Assembly (NCBI RefSeq): GCF_014195505.1
Contig: NZ_JACIBV010000001.1
Location: 4,030,001 to 4,094,000 of the forward strand
From: Nonomuraea dietziae
GTDB lineage: Bacteria > Actinomycetota > Actinomycetes > Streptosporangiales > Streptosporangiaceae
Direction: 5' to 3'
DNA: 64,000 nucleotides
Shown: piece by piece, positions 35,524 through 43,401 of the stretch
How the letters are laid out: each line of letters starts with the position of its first letter
How positions within the stretch are numbered: the stretch's first letter is position 1
The notes under the pieces: model-generated
Told to the model about the DNA's origin: nothing
What the model saw: only the letters and a program-made list of their open reading frames with translations
Database searches by the model: none
Made by a program: the position numbers and the translations under genes

Positions 35524-36039
35524 GTGATTCCCGAGCGCGAGCAGATCGGATCCGTGGACCTCACCACCTGGCGGGTCGTCCCCGCCGACGGCAATCCCGA
35601 CAAGGACGAGCACGGCGCCTGGGCGATCGCCGGCGGCGACAGCGACGAATACGACTTGTACCTCGAGGTCCGCGAGGCCGACCGGCCGAGGGAGGTCGCC
35701 CGGTTCGTCGTCGAGGCCGTCACCCGGCACGCTCGCGGTCTCCGGCTGAAGGGCGCGCTCGCCGATGTCGCCCACGTGCGCGACCGGCAGCCGGCCGACG
35801 ACGAGCGGGCCCCCTCCAACCCGAGCCTCCCGGACGTGACCAAGCTCGCCCACCTGGTGGAGGCGGTCGGCGGCCTGGCCCACGAGGTCAGCCAGGCGGT
35901 CCCCCGCGACGAGCGAGGCGCCTACCAGGACAGGCTGTACGGCCAGCTGGCCCAGGTGGCCGCCACCACGGTGGCGTGGATGGAGGCCGTCCTGTCCGAG
36001 CGCACCCCGGACCCCGACGCCGGGCCGGTCGGCGCGTAG
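35524..36039 (+). CDS. Hypothetical protein (171 residues)
   Basis: I do not recognise a family. The protein is acidic and soluble: IGSVDLTTWRVVPADG, DEYDLYLEVREADRPREVARFVVEAV and a helical C-terminal half (LAHLVEAVGGLAHEVSQAV, AQVAATTVAWMEAVL). AAGGAG lies 7 bases before the GTG start. It is isolated from katE by the terminator and ends 3 bp from the convergent beta-family gene. Confidence 0.65.
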   Translation: MIPEREQIGSVDLTTWRVVPADGNPDKDEHGAWAIAGGDSDEYDLYLEVREADRPREVARFVVEAVTRHARGLRLKGALADVAHVRDRQPADDERAPSNPSLPDVTKLAHLVEAVGGLAHEVSQAVPRDERGAYQDRLYGQLAQVAATTVAWMEAVLSERTPDPDAGPVGA

Positions 36040-36042
36040 CGG

Positions 36043-37116
36043 CTACGGCCGCCGCAGGCGGTCCAGGCGGTGACGGACCATGGCGAGATGGTGCGACTGC
36101 CCGCAGGCCCGCCACGACGCGCGCGTGTTCGGCAGCGTGGAGGCGCCCGCCGCGAACTGCTCGATGTGCCGGTCGCCCCAGGAGAACGCCGCGCCCTGCG
36201 CAGGCCAGCCGTCCGAGTTGACCACCGCCTGGCACACCTTCCGGAAACAGTCGAACGCACCCTCTCCCTCGCCCGCCGCGCACCGGTAGATCTTCCAGTG
36301 GTCGTCGACCGTGTAACACAGCTTCGGGTGGCGGGACAGCTGTCTGCCGGACGGCTTGCGCGGGCTCGCCACCCCGTAATCGGCGTACCCGATCTTCCTG
36401 TGGCGACCGGCGTGCGACACCGCGGCCAGCCACACCCCCGCGTCACGGCGCGGCGCTTCCACGGGCGCGTCCATGGGGGCGGCCGACACGCCGCCAGGCG
36501 GGGGGAAGGCGCCGCCTGCCAAGGTCACCGAGCGCCATGGGATGCCCGCCGCCCAGGCCAGCGCCTCGCGCGCGCAGCGAACCTGTTGGGCCGCCGCATG
36601 GTCGGATTCGATGGCCCACAGGTCCACCAGGAGATCGACGTCACGGAAGGCGAGCCCCATCCTGCGTAACAGGCCGGACAGTTTCGCGTCCTTGCTACCG
36701 TGCCTGGGACCGGTCCATGGCAGGCGCAGGCAGGCGCCCCTCTGGTGCTCCTGTACGGCCTGCGCCACATCGTCGAGATCGTCGGGGTCGTCGGTGAGGC
36801 GGAACACCGGTGTCGCGGCGTAGTGGAACTGCCCGATCGCCTCGAAGACGAGCCGCACGGCGCCGCCGACGTCAGGGCGGCCGTACTGCGTGACGAGATA
36901 CCGGCAGTCGATCGCGAACCGCAGATCATCGGGAATCCGATGGACGACGTTCTTGGCCAGGTTCAACGCGTCCCCGTACAGCGTGCGCTCGTGGTGACCC
37001 TCGCCGGGCAGCGCTTCGATGATCGGCCTTGTGTTCGGGTGGTCATGGGCCGGGATGTTCTCCAGGGCGCGGAACTCGCCCTCTTTGGCTTTGACGATCG
37101 GCATGTACACCGTCAT
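36043..37116 (-). CDS. Beta family protein
   Basis: The 357-residue soluble protein opens with YMPIVKAKEGEFRALENIP, the recognisable start of the 'beta protein' family (PF14350; named after a phage gene and common in bacterial accessory regions). Conserved-looking segments include DLRFAIDCRYLV, ATPVFRLTDDP and YADYGVASPRKP. The biochemical function is unknown. Its distribution in phages and mobile DNA suggests a role in phage-host interaction, but that is an inference. It lies between a hypothetical gene and the AfsR-like regulator, on the regulator's strand. Confidence 0.72.
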   Translation of the reverse strand: MTVYMPIVKAKEGEFRALENIPAHDHPNTRPIIEALPGEGHHERTLYGDALNLAKNVVHRIPDDLRFAIDCRYLVTQYGRPDVGGAVRLVFEAIGQFHYAATPVFRLTDDPDDLDDVAQAVQEHQRGACLRLPWTGPRHGSKDAKLSGLLRRMGLAFRDVDLLVDLWAIESDHAAAQQVRCAREALAWAAGIPWRSVTLAGGAFPPPGGVSAAPMDAPVEAPRRDAGVWLAAVSHAGRHRKIGYADYGVASPRKPSGRQLSRHPKLCYTVDDHWKIYRCAAGEGEGAFDCFRKVCQAVVNSDGWPAQGAAFSWGDRHIEQFAAGASTLPNTRASWRACGQSHHLAMVRHRLDRLRRP

Positions 37117-37286
37117 GACCTGGTTCTCCGTACGTAGGCGAACCGCGTGTCCGGTGCAGCGGCCGTCCCTCGCCTCCCGGCAGGCCGCCGTCTTTCCGGT
37201 TGCCCCGAGGGTGAACGCCCAGCCGCGCGACCGTCAATTGTCCACGAAGACAGAGTTTCTGAGAGCCTGCCCCGTCGGCCTCCTGG

Positions 37287-39992
37287 TCAGGTGAGGTCGG
37301 CCTGGCCCACAGGCTCTCCTGACAGGGAGTCCAGCAGCCGCGCGTACTCCTGCTCGGCGTTGGCGTCGCCGAGTGCGCGCGCCATGGCCAGCGCGTCGCG
37401 CGCGCAGGCGGCGGCCTCCTCGATCCTGCCCTGGCCGCGCATGCTCCTCGCCCTCACGGCCATCACCGAGGGCTCCAGCCGGCGGTCCCCGATCGTGGCC
37501 AGCTCCGCCAGCACCTCTGCGCTGAGCCGCTCGGCCCGCTCGTACTCACCGCGGTCGTTGGCCATGCGGGCAGCGATGAATCTGATCACGGCCTGCGGCC
37601 GCCTGATCCCCTCGGCCACGGTGGCCGCCCAGCCGAGTATCGCCTGAGCGGTGTCCCGTCTGCCGGCCTCGTGGTGCACGGCGGCCATGTGGCTGAGCAT
37701 CAGGGACTCGGTCGCCCTGTCCCCCTCGTGGAGGGCGATCTCCCTGGCCTCCGTCATGTGGGACAGCGCCGTCTCCGCCGCTCCCAGCGCGCGTTCGGTG
37801 AGGCCGAGATTGCCGAGCGTCAGCGCCCTGTAGGGGCCCTCGATCTCGGGCAGTGCCTGGACGAGCAGGTCGCGCGCCGGCTCGTAACGCTTCTCGAACA
37901 GCTCGAGCGAGCCCAGGGAGACCAGCATCACCGCCGCGCCGTAGGAGTCGCCGTGCTCGCGGCAGAGCTCGAGCGCGATCGTCGAGCTCTCCCGCCAGTC
38001 GGACATGTTGCCTGTCAGCTCGTACAGCCTGACGCTGAACAGCGCGAGGTCCCAGCAGGCGGCGACCCTGCCCATGGCGGCCGCCTGGCGCACCCAGGCC
38101 ATCAGCGTGGCCCGTTCGGCAGCCAGCCAGCCCATCGGGTGCGCGGGCAGCACCTCACCTTGGAGACGCCAGCGGGGCGCGTCGCCGCGCGCGAGCCTGA
38201 AGCCTCCGGCGTACTCCCGTAGGTAGGCCTCCTCTCCCAGCGCCAGCAGGCAGCCGAGCACCCTGTCGAGGGCGGCCTCGCGCTCGGCCCGCGCCATCGA
38301 CTCCAGCGCCCGTTCCCTCGCGAAGATCCGGACGAGGTCGTGGAAGCGGTAGCGTTCCTGCCCGGCCTCGTCGAAGCCGAGCTGCTGCACCAGCTGGGCC
38401 TCGGCCAGCTGCTCCATCAGCTCCGCCGCCTCCGCCAGCGGAAGGTCCATCAGCGCCGCGGCGGTCCACGGCGCGAAGTCGGGCGCCTCGACCAGTCCGA
38501 GGAGTTCGAACAGCACGCGCTCAGGCGCGGGAAGGTCGCGATGGCTGACCTCGAAGCTCGCCCTGACGTCGAGCTCTCCCGCGCGCAGCTCGTCGAGGCG
38601 GCGCCGCTCCTGCTCCAGACGGTCGGCCAGTCTCCGTGGCGTCCAGCCAGGCCTGGTCACCAGCCTCGCCCCCGCGATGCGCAGGGCCAGCGGCAGCCGG
38701 TCGCACAGCTCGGCCAGGGCGAGGGCCTCGTCGGGGTCGACCCGCGCCACGCGGCCGAGCAGCGTCGCGGCCTGCCCGCTCGACAGCACCTCCAGCGGCA
38801 CCGGTCGGGCCCCCACCCCCGCGACCAGCCCCTCGAACCTGCTGCGTCCCGTGACCACCGCGAAGCAGCAGGGCGAGGCGGGCAGCAGGGGCCCGACCTG
38901 GGCCGAGTCGGCCGCGTTGTCGAGCAGCACGAGCAGGCGCCTGCTGCTGGCCAGGCCACGGTAGAGGGCGGCTCGCTGGTCGAGCCCTTCGGGCACGCGC
39001 ATGACACCGAGCGCGGCGAGGAAGCGTTCGAGCACCTCCCCCGGGTCCCTGCCGCCCAGGTCGGCGTAGAGCTGACCGTCGGGGAAGCGGTGGGCGACGC
39101 GGTGGGCCCAGCGCACGGCGAGACCCGTCTTCCCAACGCCGCCCACCCCGCTGACGGCCGCCACCCGCGCGCTGCCCTCAGACTCGAGAAGGTCGTCGAG
39201 GACGGCCAGCTCGGCCTGCCTGCCGGTGAACGCGAACACGTCGGGCGGCAGCTGGGCGGGGCGCACCGAGACCGGGGGCGGCTCCTCCCTCAGAATCTCG
39301 GCGTGCAGTTCGCGAAGGGCGCCGCCAGGCTCGATGCCCAGCTCGCCGGCCAGCAGCTCGCGTCCGTCGCGGTACAGGCGCAGGGCGTCGGCGCGCCTGC
39401 CCGCCTGGTGCAGGGCGCGCATGAGCAGCTCCCTGAGCCGTTCGCGCAACGGATGCGCGAGCAGGTGGGGCTGCAGCTCGGCCGTGGCCTCGCCGTCGCG
39501 CCCGAGGTCGAGCAGGGCCAGCGCCCGCCGCTCGACGGCGGCCAGCCGCAGCTCCTCCAGCCTCGACGCCTCGATGCCGACGGGCGCCGCGTCGGCCAGG
39601 TCGGCGTAGGCGGGGCCGCGCCACAGCGCGAGCGCCTCTCCGAGGACCTCGGCGATCCGGGCGGGGTCGTCGAGGTCGGCGGCCGAGGCGCACAGCCGCT
39701 CGAAGCGCTCGGCGTCGAGCTCGCCGGGGTGGACGGTGAGGAGGTAGCCCTCGGGCCTGCGGGTGAGGCGGTCGCCGCCGAGCGCCTGCCGTACGTGGTG
39801 GACGTGCCAGCGCAGCGTCGCGGGCGCGGGAGGGCTCTCGCCCCAGGCGGCGTCGGCCAGCCTGTCGGAGGGCACGGGCCTGTTCGCCTCGGTCAGCAGC
39901 ACGGCCAGCAGCGTGCGCTGTTTGGCGGAGGTCACCTCGACCGCTTCCCCGTCACGACTGATCGACAGCCGCCCTAACACCCCGAAATCCAC
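37287..39992 (-). CDS. AfsR/SARP-family transcriptional regulator (OmpR-BTAD-NB-ARC-TPR)
   Basis: The 901-residue regulator has an OmpR-like winged helix (residues ~1-86: FGVLGRLSI, KQRTLLAVLLTEANRPVP, TLRWHVHHVRQAL), a bacterial transcriptional activator domain (~93-236), an NB-ARC ATPase with P-loop GVGGVGKTG (282-290) and RLLVLLDNAAD as Walker B, and C-terminal TPR-like helices (~640-900). AfsR-type proteins activate antibiotic or developmental genes. No biosynthetic cluster is in the window, so targets are elsewhere. The GTG at 39992 is chosen because the domain begins right there. The upstream codons belong to the intergenic region. Confidence 0.92.
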   Translation of the reverse strand: MDFGVLGRLSISRDGEAVEVTSAKQRTLLAVLLTEANRPVPSDRLADAAWGESPPAPATLRWHVHHVRQALGGDRLTRRPEGYLLTVHPGELDAERFERLCASAADLDDPARIAEVLGEALALWRGPAYADLADAAPVGIEASRLEELRLAAVERRALALLDLGRDGEATAELQPHLLAHPLRERLRELLMRALHQAGRRADALRLYRDGRELLAGELGIEPGGALRELHAEILREEPPPVSVRPAQLPPDVFAFTGRQAELAVLDDLLESEGSARVAAVSGVGGVGKTGLAVRWAHRVAHRFPDGQLYADLGGRDPGEVLERFLAALGVMRVPEGLDQRAALYRGLASSRRLLVLLDNAADSAQVGPLLPASPCCFAVVTGRSRFEGLVAGVGARPVPLEVLSSGQAATLLGRVARVDPDEALALAELCDRLPLALRIAGARLVTRPGWTPRRLADRLEQERRRLDELRAGELDVRASFEVSHRDLPAPERVLFELLGLVEAPDFAPWTAAALMDLPLAEAAELMEQLAEAQLVQQLGFDEAGQERYRFHDLVRIFARERALESMARAEREAALDRVLGCLLALGEEAYLREYAGGFRLARGDAPRWRLQGEVLPAHPMGWLAAERATLMAWVRQAAAMGRVAACWDLALFSVRLYELTGNMSDWRESSTIALELCREHGDSYGAAVMLVSLGSLELFEKRYEPARDLLVQALPEIEGPYRALTLGNLGLTERALGAAETALSHMTEAREIALHEGDRATESLMLSHMAAVHHEAGRRDTAQAILGWAATVAEGIRRPQAVIRFIAARMANDRGEYERAERLSAEVLAELATIGDRRLEPSVMAVRARSMRGQGRIEEAAACARDALAMARALGDANAEQEYARLLDSLSGEPVGQADLT

Positions 39993-40097
39993 CCGCCCCA
40001 CGGTCGCACAACACCCGCCCCAGGGCCACCTGGCCGCCTGGCCGCCCGAGCGGCGTGTTCGGTCGGCGTGATCCACGCGGGCGAGGCGTGGAGCGCC

Positions 40098-40103
40098 GAT
40101 AAT
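40098..40103 (+). promoter_or_regulatory. -10 box of a leaderless promoter
   Basis: GATAAT ends 6 bases before the ATG at 40110. As elsewhere in the window, this spacing implies that the transcript starts at the start codon. Confidence 0.45.
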
Positions 40104-40109
40104 GAGCCG

Positions 40110-40823
40110 ATGTCCGGATGGGAAGCCGCCAAGGCCCGCATGTACGACGTGTTCGGACACGTCCCGAGGCCCGAGCGCGTGGCCGGCTGCCCGCACTGCG
40201 TCGAGCCAGGCGAGGAGCGCTGCCTCCTGTCCTGGCCCGTCGCCTCGGTGGAGGCCGGGTCGCTGGCCCGCTACGCCGCCAAGGCCCTCACCACGTGGGG
40301 CGGCGTCCTCGAGTTCCGCTACTTCCTGCCGCGCCTGCTCGAATGCGCCACAGCGGACGCCTTCTCCTACCCCGATCCCGAAATCGTCCTCGGCAAACTC
40401 GCCTCCGCCGACTGGCGCGCCTGGCCGGAAGAGGAGCGGGATGCCGTGACGGATTTCCTGTGCGAGTGGTGGGACCAAACGCTTCGCCACCATCCGGCCA
40501 GGTCCCCGATCGACACGGTGCTGTGCGCCCTGGCCGCCACGGGCATGGATCTGACGTCCTGCCTCGACGCCTGGAGCGGTCTCGACACCGACGCCTCGAT
40601 CAGGCACCTGCACGACTTCGTCATGACCGGCTGGTCGGGCAGGCGCCTGACCAACGCCTTCTGGAACCGCGACAGCCCCGCCCACGAGCAGGCCCTCACC
40701 TGGCTCACCGGCGGCCCCGCCGCGGCGGCAGTGGAGGCCGCGTTCGCCAGGGAGAGCCGAGAAGACCTGCTCGAACTGCTCACCGCGATTCATACCGTCA
40801 TCACGCCGCGATCACCCGGCTGA
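40110..40823 (+). CDS. Hypothetical protein (237 residues)
   Basis: No family recognised. The N-terminal third contains a C-P-H-C-x7-C pattern (CPHCVEPGEERC) that could bind a metal or be redox active, followed by Trp-rich helical segments (FLCEWWDQTLRHHP, FWNRDSPAHEQALTWLTGG). The GATAAT box six bases upstream fixes ATG 40110 rather than a GTG at 40068. It is divergent from the AfsR-like gene; the 117-bp gap must carry both promoters. Confidence 0.65.
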   Translation: MSGWEAAKARMYDVFGHVPRPERVAGCPHCVEPGEERCLLSWPVASVEAGSLARYAAKALTTWGGVLEFRYFLPRLLECATADAFSYPDPEIVLGKLASADWRAWPEEERDAVTDFLCEWWDQTLRHHPARSPIDTVLCALAATGMDLTSCLDAWSGLDTDASIRHLHDFVMTGWSGRRLTNAFWNRDSPAHEQALTWLTGGPAAAAVEAAFARESREDLLELLTAIHTVITPRSPG

Positions 40824-41912
40824 AGGCGTTGAAACGTTCGGCCGGGAACGGCAGGTGAGGCCATCCCTGGCTTTTTCGGCAATGCGTTGAAATGCCGCCG
40901 ATAATCGAATCAGCACCTAGCCGCAGGGGTTCACGGTCTCGCCGAAGGCTGCAGGGAACGAAAATTCAGAACCCCGGCCTTCAGGGCAGATCCGCGTCCC
41001 GGCAAGGCCCGGACGACCTTTGTCTGTGCTTTCTTCGAGCGAGCCAGACATAACGTGCTGAGCACATCCCGTTCACGGCATTCGAGTTGACGCACAGACC
41101 ATTCGCTCCCCTTTCCATGAGCGCGACAGCTCTTTCTCGCTCCCAGCCCGCTGAGCGCCGTCACCTCCGCGTGCTCGACGGCTTCTCCCGTTCGCCCCAG
41201 GCACCCGAGGCCGTCCCCGGAACCGCTTCGGCATGCCGTCCGGCGTGGGCGACATCAACCCTTCGACCACGGGCAGCGGATGCCGGTCGCCTGGCGTCGG
41301 CGACGAGCCAGGCCCGCTCCTTCGCACGTCAACAGGCGGGGCCACCTCTCGCGCGCCGCGATCGCGGTCGACGAGCATCAGCTACCCCGGCACCCCTTAC
41401 TGCGCCGGCGTCCACCGTCAGGCGGTCTGCACCTTACGCGCGCTTCGATCCAAAGAGTCTCATAACGGATGTTCGCCCTTTTGGGAGGACTCTACCCATA
41501 GATATCCCTAAATAGGCAATTGCCCCTTTTGTCTGACGCCTGTCTCGCCGTGCCATGCCGCACCGTCCCTAAAGTCCGCGAGGCTGGACGAGGAAAGAGC
41601 CGATCAAGCGCTTCTCATGGATCGTCCGCAGCCGCGAGTGGGCGCTTGACGCGGTAACGCGCCCTGGCGGGCGGCGGCGAGCGCAGTGACACCCCGCGTA
41701 GGAGCGGGAACGCGCACGCGGCTGGAAAATCCGGCTTAGTCAAGCAAGGAGCTGGTTGCACAAAGAAGCGGGTAATGTCCGTTTATCCGCTGATCGGCCG
41801 GGATATCTACGTTCCGCGCAAGATAATCCTTCAGGGTTACGAGGGGCGTTTTCCAGCGATTTGGCGACTAGCCATGCTGGGACAAATCCAGTCTTTCAGG
41901 GGGAATCACTCA
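40824..41912. other. 1.09-kb gap with no convincing gene; RNA-like inverted repeats
   Basis: No frame here has a good start, ribosome-binding site and codon bias together. The stretch 41604-41735 is unusually structured: TCAAGCGC (41604-41611) pairs with GCGCTTGA (41642-41649); CGCG-GTAA-CGCG (41650-41661) is a GNRA-tetraloop hairpin; CCCGC (41692-41696) pairs with GCGGG (41704-41708); and a GGA/TCC hairpin sits near 41723-41735. The segment before the next gene (41790-41912) is less GC-rich and ends in AGGGGG before the ATG. A long structured leader for the downstream secreted-protein gene, or an independent small RNA, are both possible. Confidence 0.4.
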
Positions 41913-43085
41913 ATGAACAAGCTCAAGGGTGTCGTCACAGCGGCCGCCGTGTGCTGCGTTATGAGCGCCGGCACTGTGGGCCTGGGGGCCGCGACGGCCG
42001 CCACCGCTGCCAGCGCGAGCACCGCTTCCAGCGCCAGCACCGCTTCCAGCACCAGCTGGGGCGGCGGCTGCGGTCACCGCTGGGGCGGCGGCTGCGGTCA
42101 CGGCTGGGGCAGGCACCTGTTCCACCGCTTCAACAGGCACTTCCACAAGCAGCGTCAGTGGCAGAAGCAGCTCCAGCGGCAGATGCAGAGCCAGCAGCAG
42201 AACCTGCACCAGAACGTCAACTTCCACCTGAACACGACTGCCGACGCGGGCAGCACCGCCGACGCCGTCGCCAGGCAGCGCGCCGAGGCGGAGGCCAAGC
42301 AGCGCGCTGACGCCGACGCGCGCAACCGCAACGAGGTCGACGCGGACGCGGACGCCGACGCCAGGCAGCGCGCCGACGCCGACGCCCGTAACCGCAACGA
42401 AGTCGACGCGGACGCGGACGCCGACGCCAGGCAGCGCGCCGACGCCGACGCGCGCAACCGCAACGAAGTCGACGCGGACGCGGACGCGCGCAACCGCGCC
42501 GACGCTGAGGCGGACGCCAGGCAGAAGGCCGAGGCTGAGGCTGAGGCCAAGCAGCGCGCCGACGCCGACGCGCGCAACCGCAACGAGGCCGACGCGGACG
42601 CGCGCAACCGCGCCGACGCTGAGGCGGACGCCAGGCAGAAGGCCGAGGCTGAGGCCAAGCAGCGCGCCGACGCCGACGCGCGCAACCGCAACGAGGCCGA
42701 CGCGGACGCCCGCAACCGCGCCGACGCCGCGTCGAAGCAGCACGCCGACGCCGACATGCACAACCACGCGGACGGCAAGCACAAGGCCAAGACCGACCAC
42801 CGCTGGGAGGACGCGAAGGGCAAGCACCACCACGTCAAGAGCGACACGCACGACTGGGCGGACGTGAGCATGCACGACGCCGCGGCCGACAAGCGCCACT
42901 GGGCGGACGGCGAGGCCAGGAAGCAGGCCGATTCCGAGGCCAAGAAGAAGTACGAGCAGGAGATGCGCAACAAGCTCGAGGCCGAGCTCAGGCAGAAGCT
43001 CGAGGCCGAGCTCAGGCAGAAGCTCGAGGCCGAGCGCAAGCAGAAGCACGACGCCGCACATGCCGACGAGGCGGCCTGGTCCTGA
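41913..43085 (+). CDS. Secreted, internally repetitive Cys/His- and Asp/Asn/Arg-rich protein
   Basis: The 390-residue protein has a Sec signal peptide (VVTAAAVCCVMSAGTVGLGA). After it come SAST repeats, two copies of WGGGCGH, and a basic His/Gln-rich stretch. The body (residues ~132-280) is alanine- and aspartate-rich repeats with recurring ARNRNE. A His/Trp block has three W-(E/A)-D motifs (HRWED, HDWAD, RHWADG). The end is an 8-residue QKLEAELR-type repeat, probably helical. No known domain. AGGGGG is 9 bases before the ATG. Metal binding, cell-surface matrix or desiccation protection are guesses. Confidence 0.75.
   Translation: MNKLKGVVTAAAVCCVMSAGTVGLGAATAATAASASTASSASTASSTSWGGGCGHRWGGGCGHGWGRHLFHRFNRHFHKQRQWQKQLQRQMQSQQQNLHQNVNFHLNTTADAGSTADAVARQRAEAEAKQRADADARNRNEVDADADADARQRADADARNRNEVDADADADARQRADADARNRNEVDADADARNRADAEADARQKAEAEAEAKQRADADARNRNEADADARNRADAEADARQKAEAEAKQRADADARNRNEADADARNRADAASKQHADADMHNHADGKHKAKTDHRWEDAKGKHHHVKSDTHDWADVSMHDAAADKRHWADGEARKQADSEAKKKYEQEMRNKLEAELRQKLEAELRQKLEAERKQKHDAAHADEAAWS
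42057..42104 (+). repeat. 24-bp tandem repeat encoding WGGGCGH
   Basis: Two adjacent 24-bp units (42057-42080, 42081-42104) differ at one base and each encode Trp-Gly-Gly-Gly-Cys-Gly-His plus one residue. Confidence 0.85.
42306..42488 (+). repeat. 66-bp tandem repeat, nearly three units
   Basis: Units at 42306-42371 and 42372-42437 encode the same 22 residues (starting ADADARNRNEVD and ending ARQR). A third begins at 42438 and diverges after 17 residues. Third-position changes show some age. Confidence 0.85.
42486..42707 (+). repeat. 114/108-bp tandem repeat, two units
   Basis: A 38-residue unit (42486-42599, starting ARNRADAEADARQKAEA) is followed by a 36-residue version lacking one Glu-Ala pair (42600-42707). 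A third copy starts at 42708 and breaks off. Confidence 0.85.
42972..43043 (+). repeat. 24-bp tandem repeat, three units, at the C-terminus
   Basis: Units at 42972-42995 and 42996-43019 are identical and a third partial unit follows. They encode KLEAELRQ octads. Confidence 0.8.
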
Positions 43086-43271
43086 TCGAAAACCGGTGAC
43101 AAGGTAGCCACCTGCTGTGCGACAGCGGGGGCTGACCTCCTGATCAGCGTCCAGCCTGCTTTTGATGGTCTGCCCCACTGTCAAGGCTGGAAGAGCACCG
43201 GCAGGTGGAAGCCGCCGCCGGAGAAGTTCAGGAGCAGCCGCCGCCACGTGAGACCGTCGCGATGAACCCTG

Positions 43272-43305
43272 AGGGGCCGAGCGGACACCCGTCCGCCCGG
43301 CCCCT
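43272..43305. terminator. Terminator hairpin between convergent genes
   Basis: Arms 43272-43286 and 43291-43305 pair over 15 positions with one mismatch around a 4-base loop, followed by TTT on the plus strand. It lies 187 bp after the repeat-protein gene and about 100 bp beyond the end of the serine hydrolase gene. The 43086-43271 stretch contains another weaker inverted repeat (CCAGCCT/AGGCTGG near 43154-43190) and no gene. Confidence 0.7.
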
Positions 43306-43401
43306 TTCGGCCTGTCACGGCCGTCGACGCCGCGCCCGGGTCACGTGCGTGATCGGTGAGCCGTCACGCCGCCCCCCTCACGATCAGAGCGCACCGACAG
43401 G

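Noticed and set aside
41087..41515. 142-residue plus-strand frame in the gap
   Set aside because: No ribosome-binding site and amino-acid use typical of random GC-rich sequence (Arg/Ser/Ala/Pro).
41604..41735. RNase P RNA
   Set aside because: GAGGAAAG and TCCGGCTTAG look suggestive, but they are only about 150 nt apart, the conserved central region is absent and actinobacterial RNase P RNA is about 400 nt.
41521..41780. c-di-AMP or cobalamin riboswitch before the repeat protein
   Set aside because: The conserved core sequences that I know for these classes are not present.
42280..42710. CRISPR array
   Set aside because: The repeats are adjacent coding tandem units without unique spacers and stay in one reading frame.
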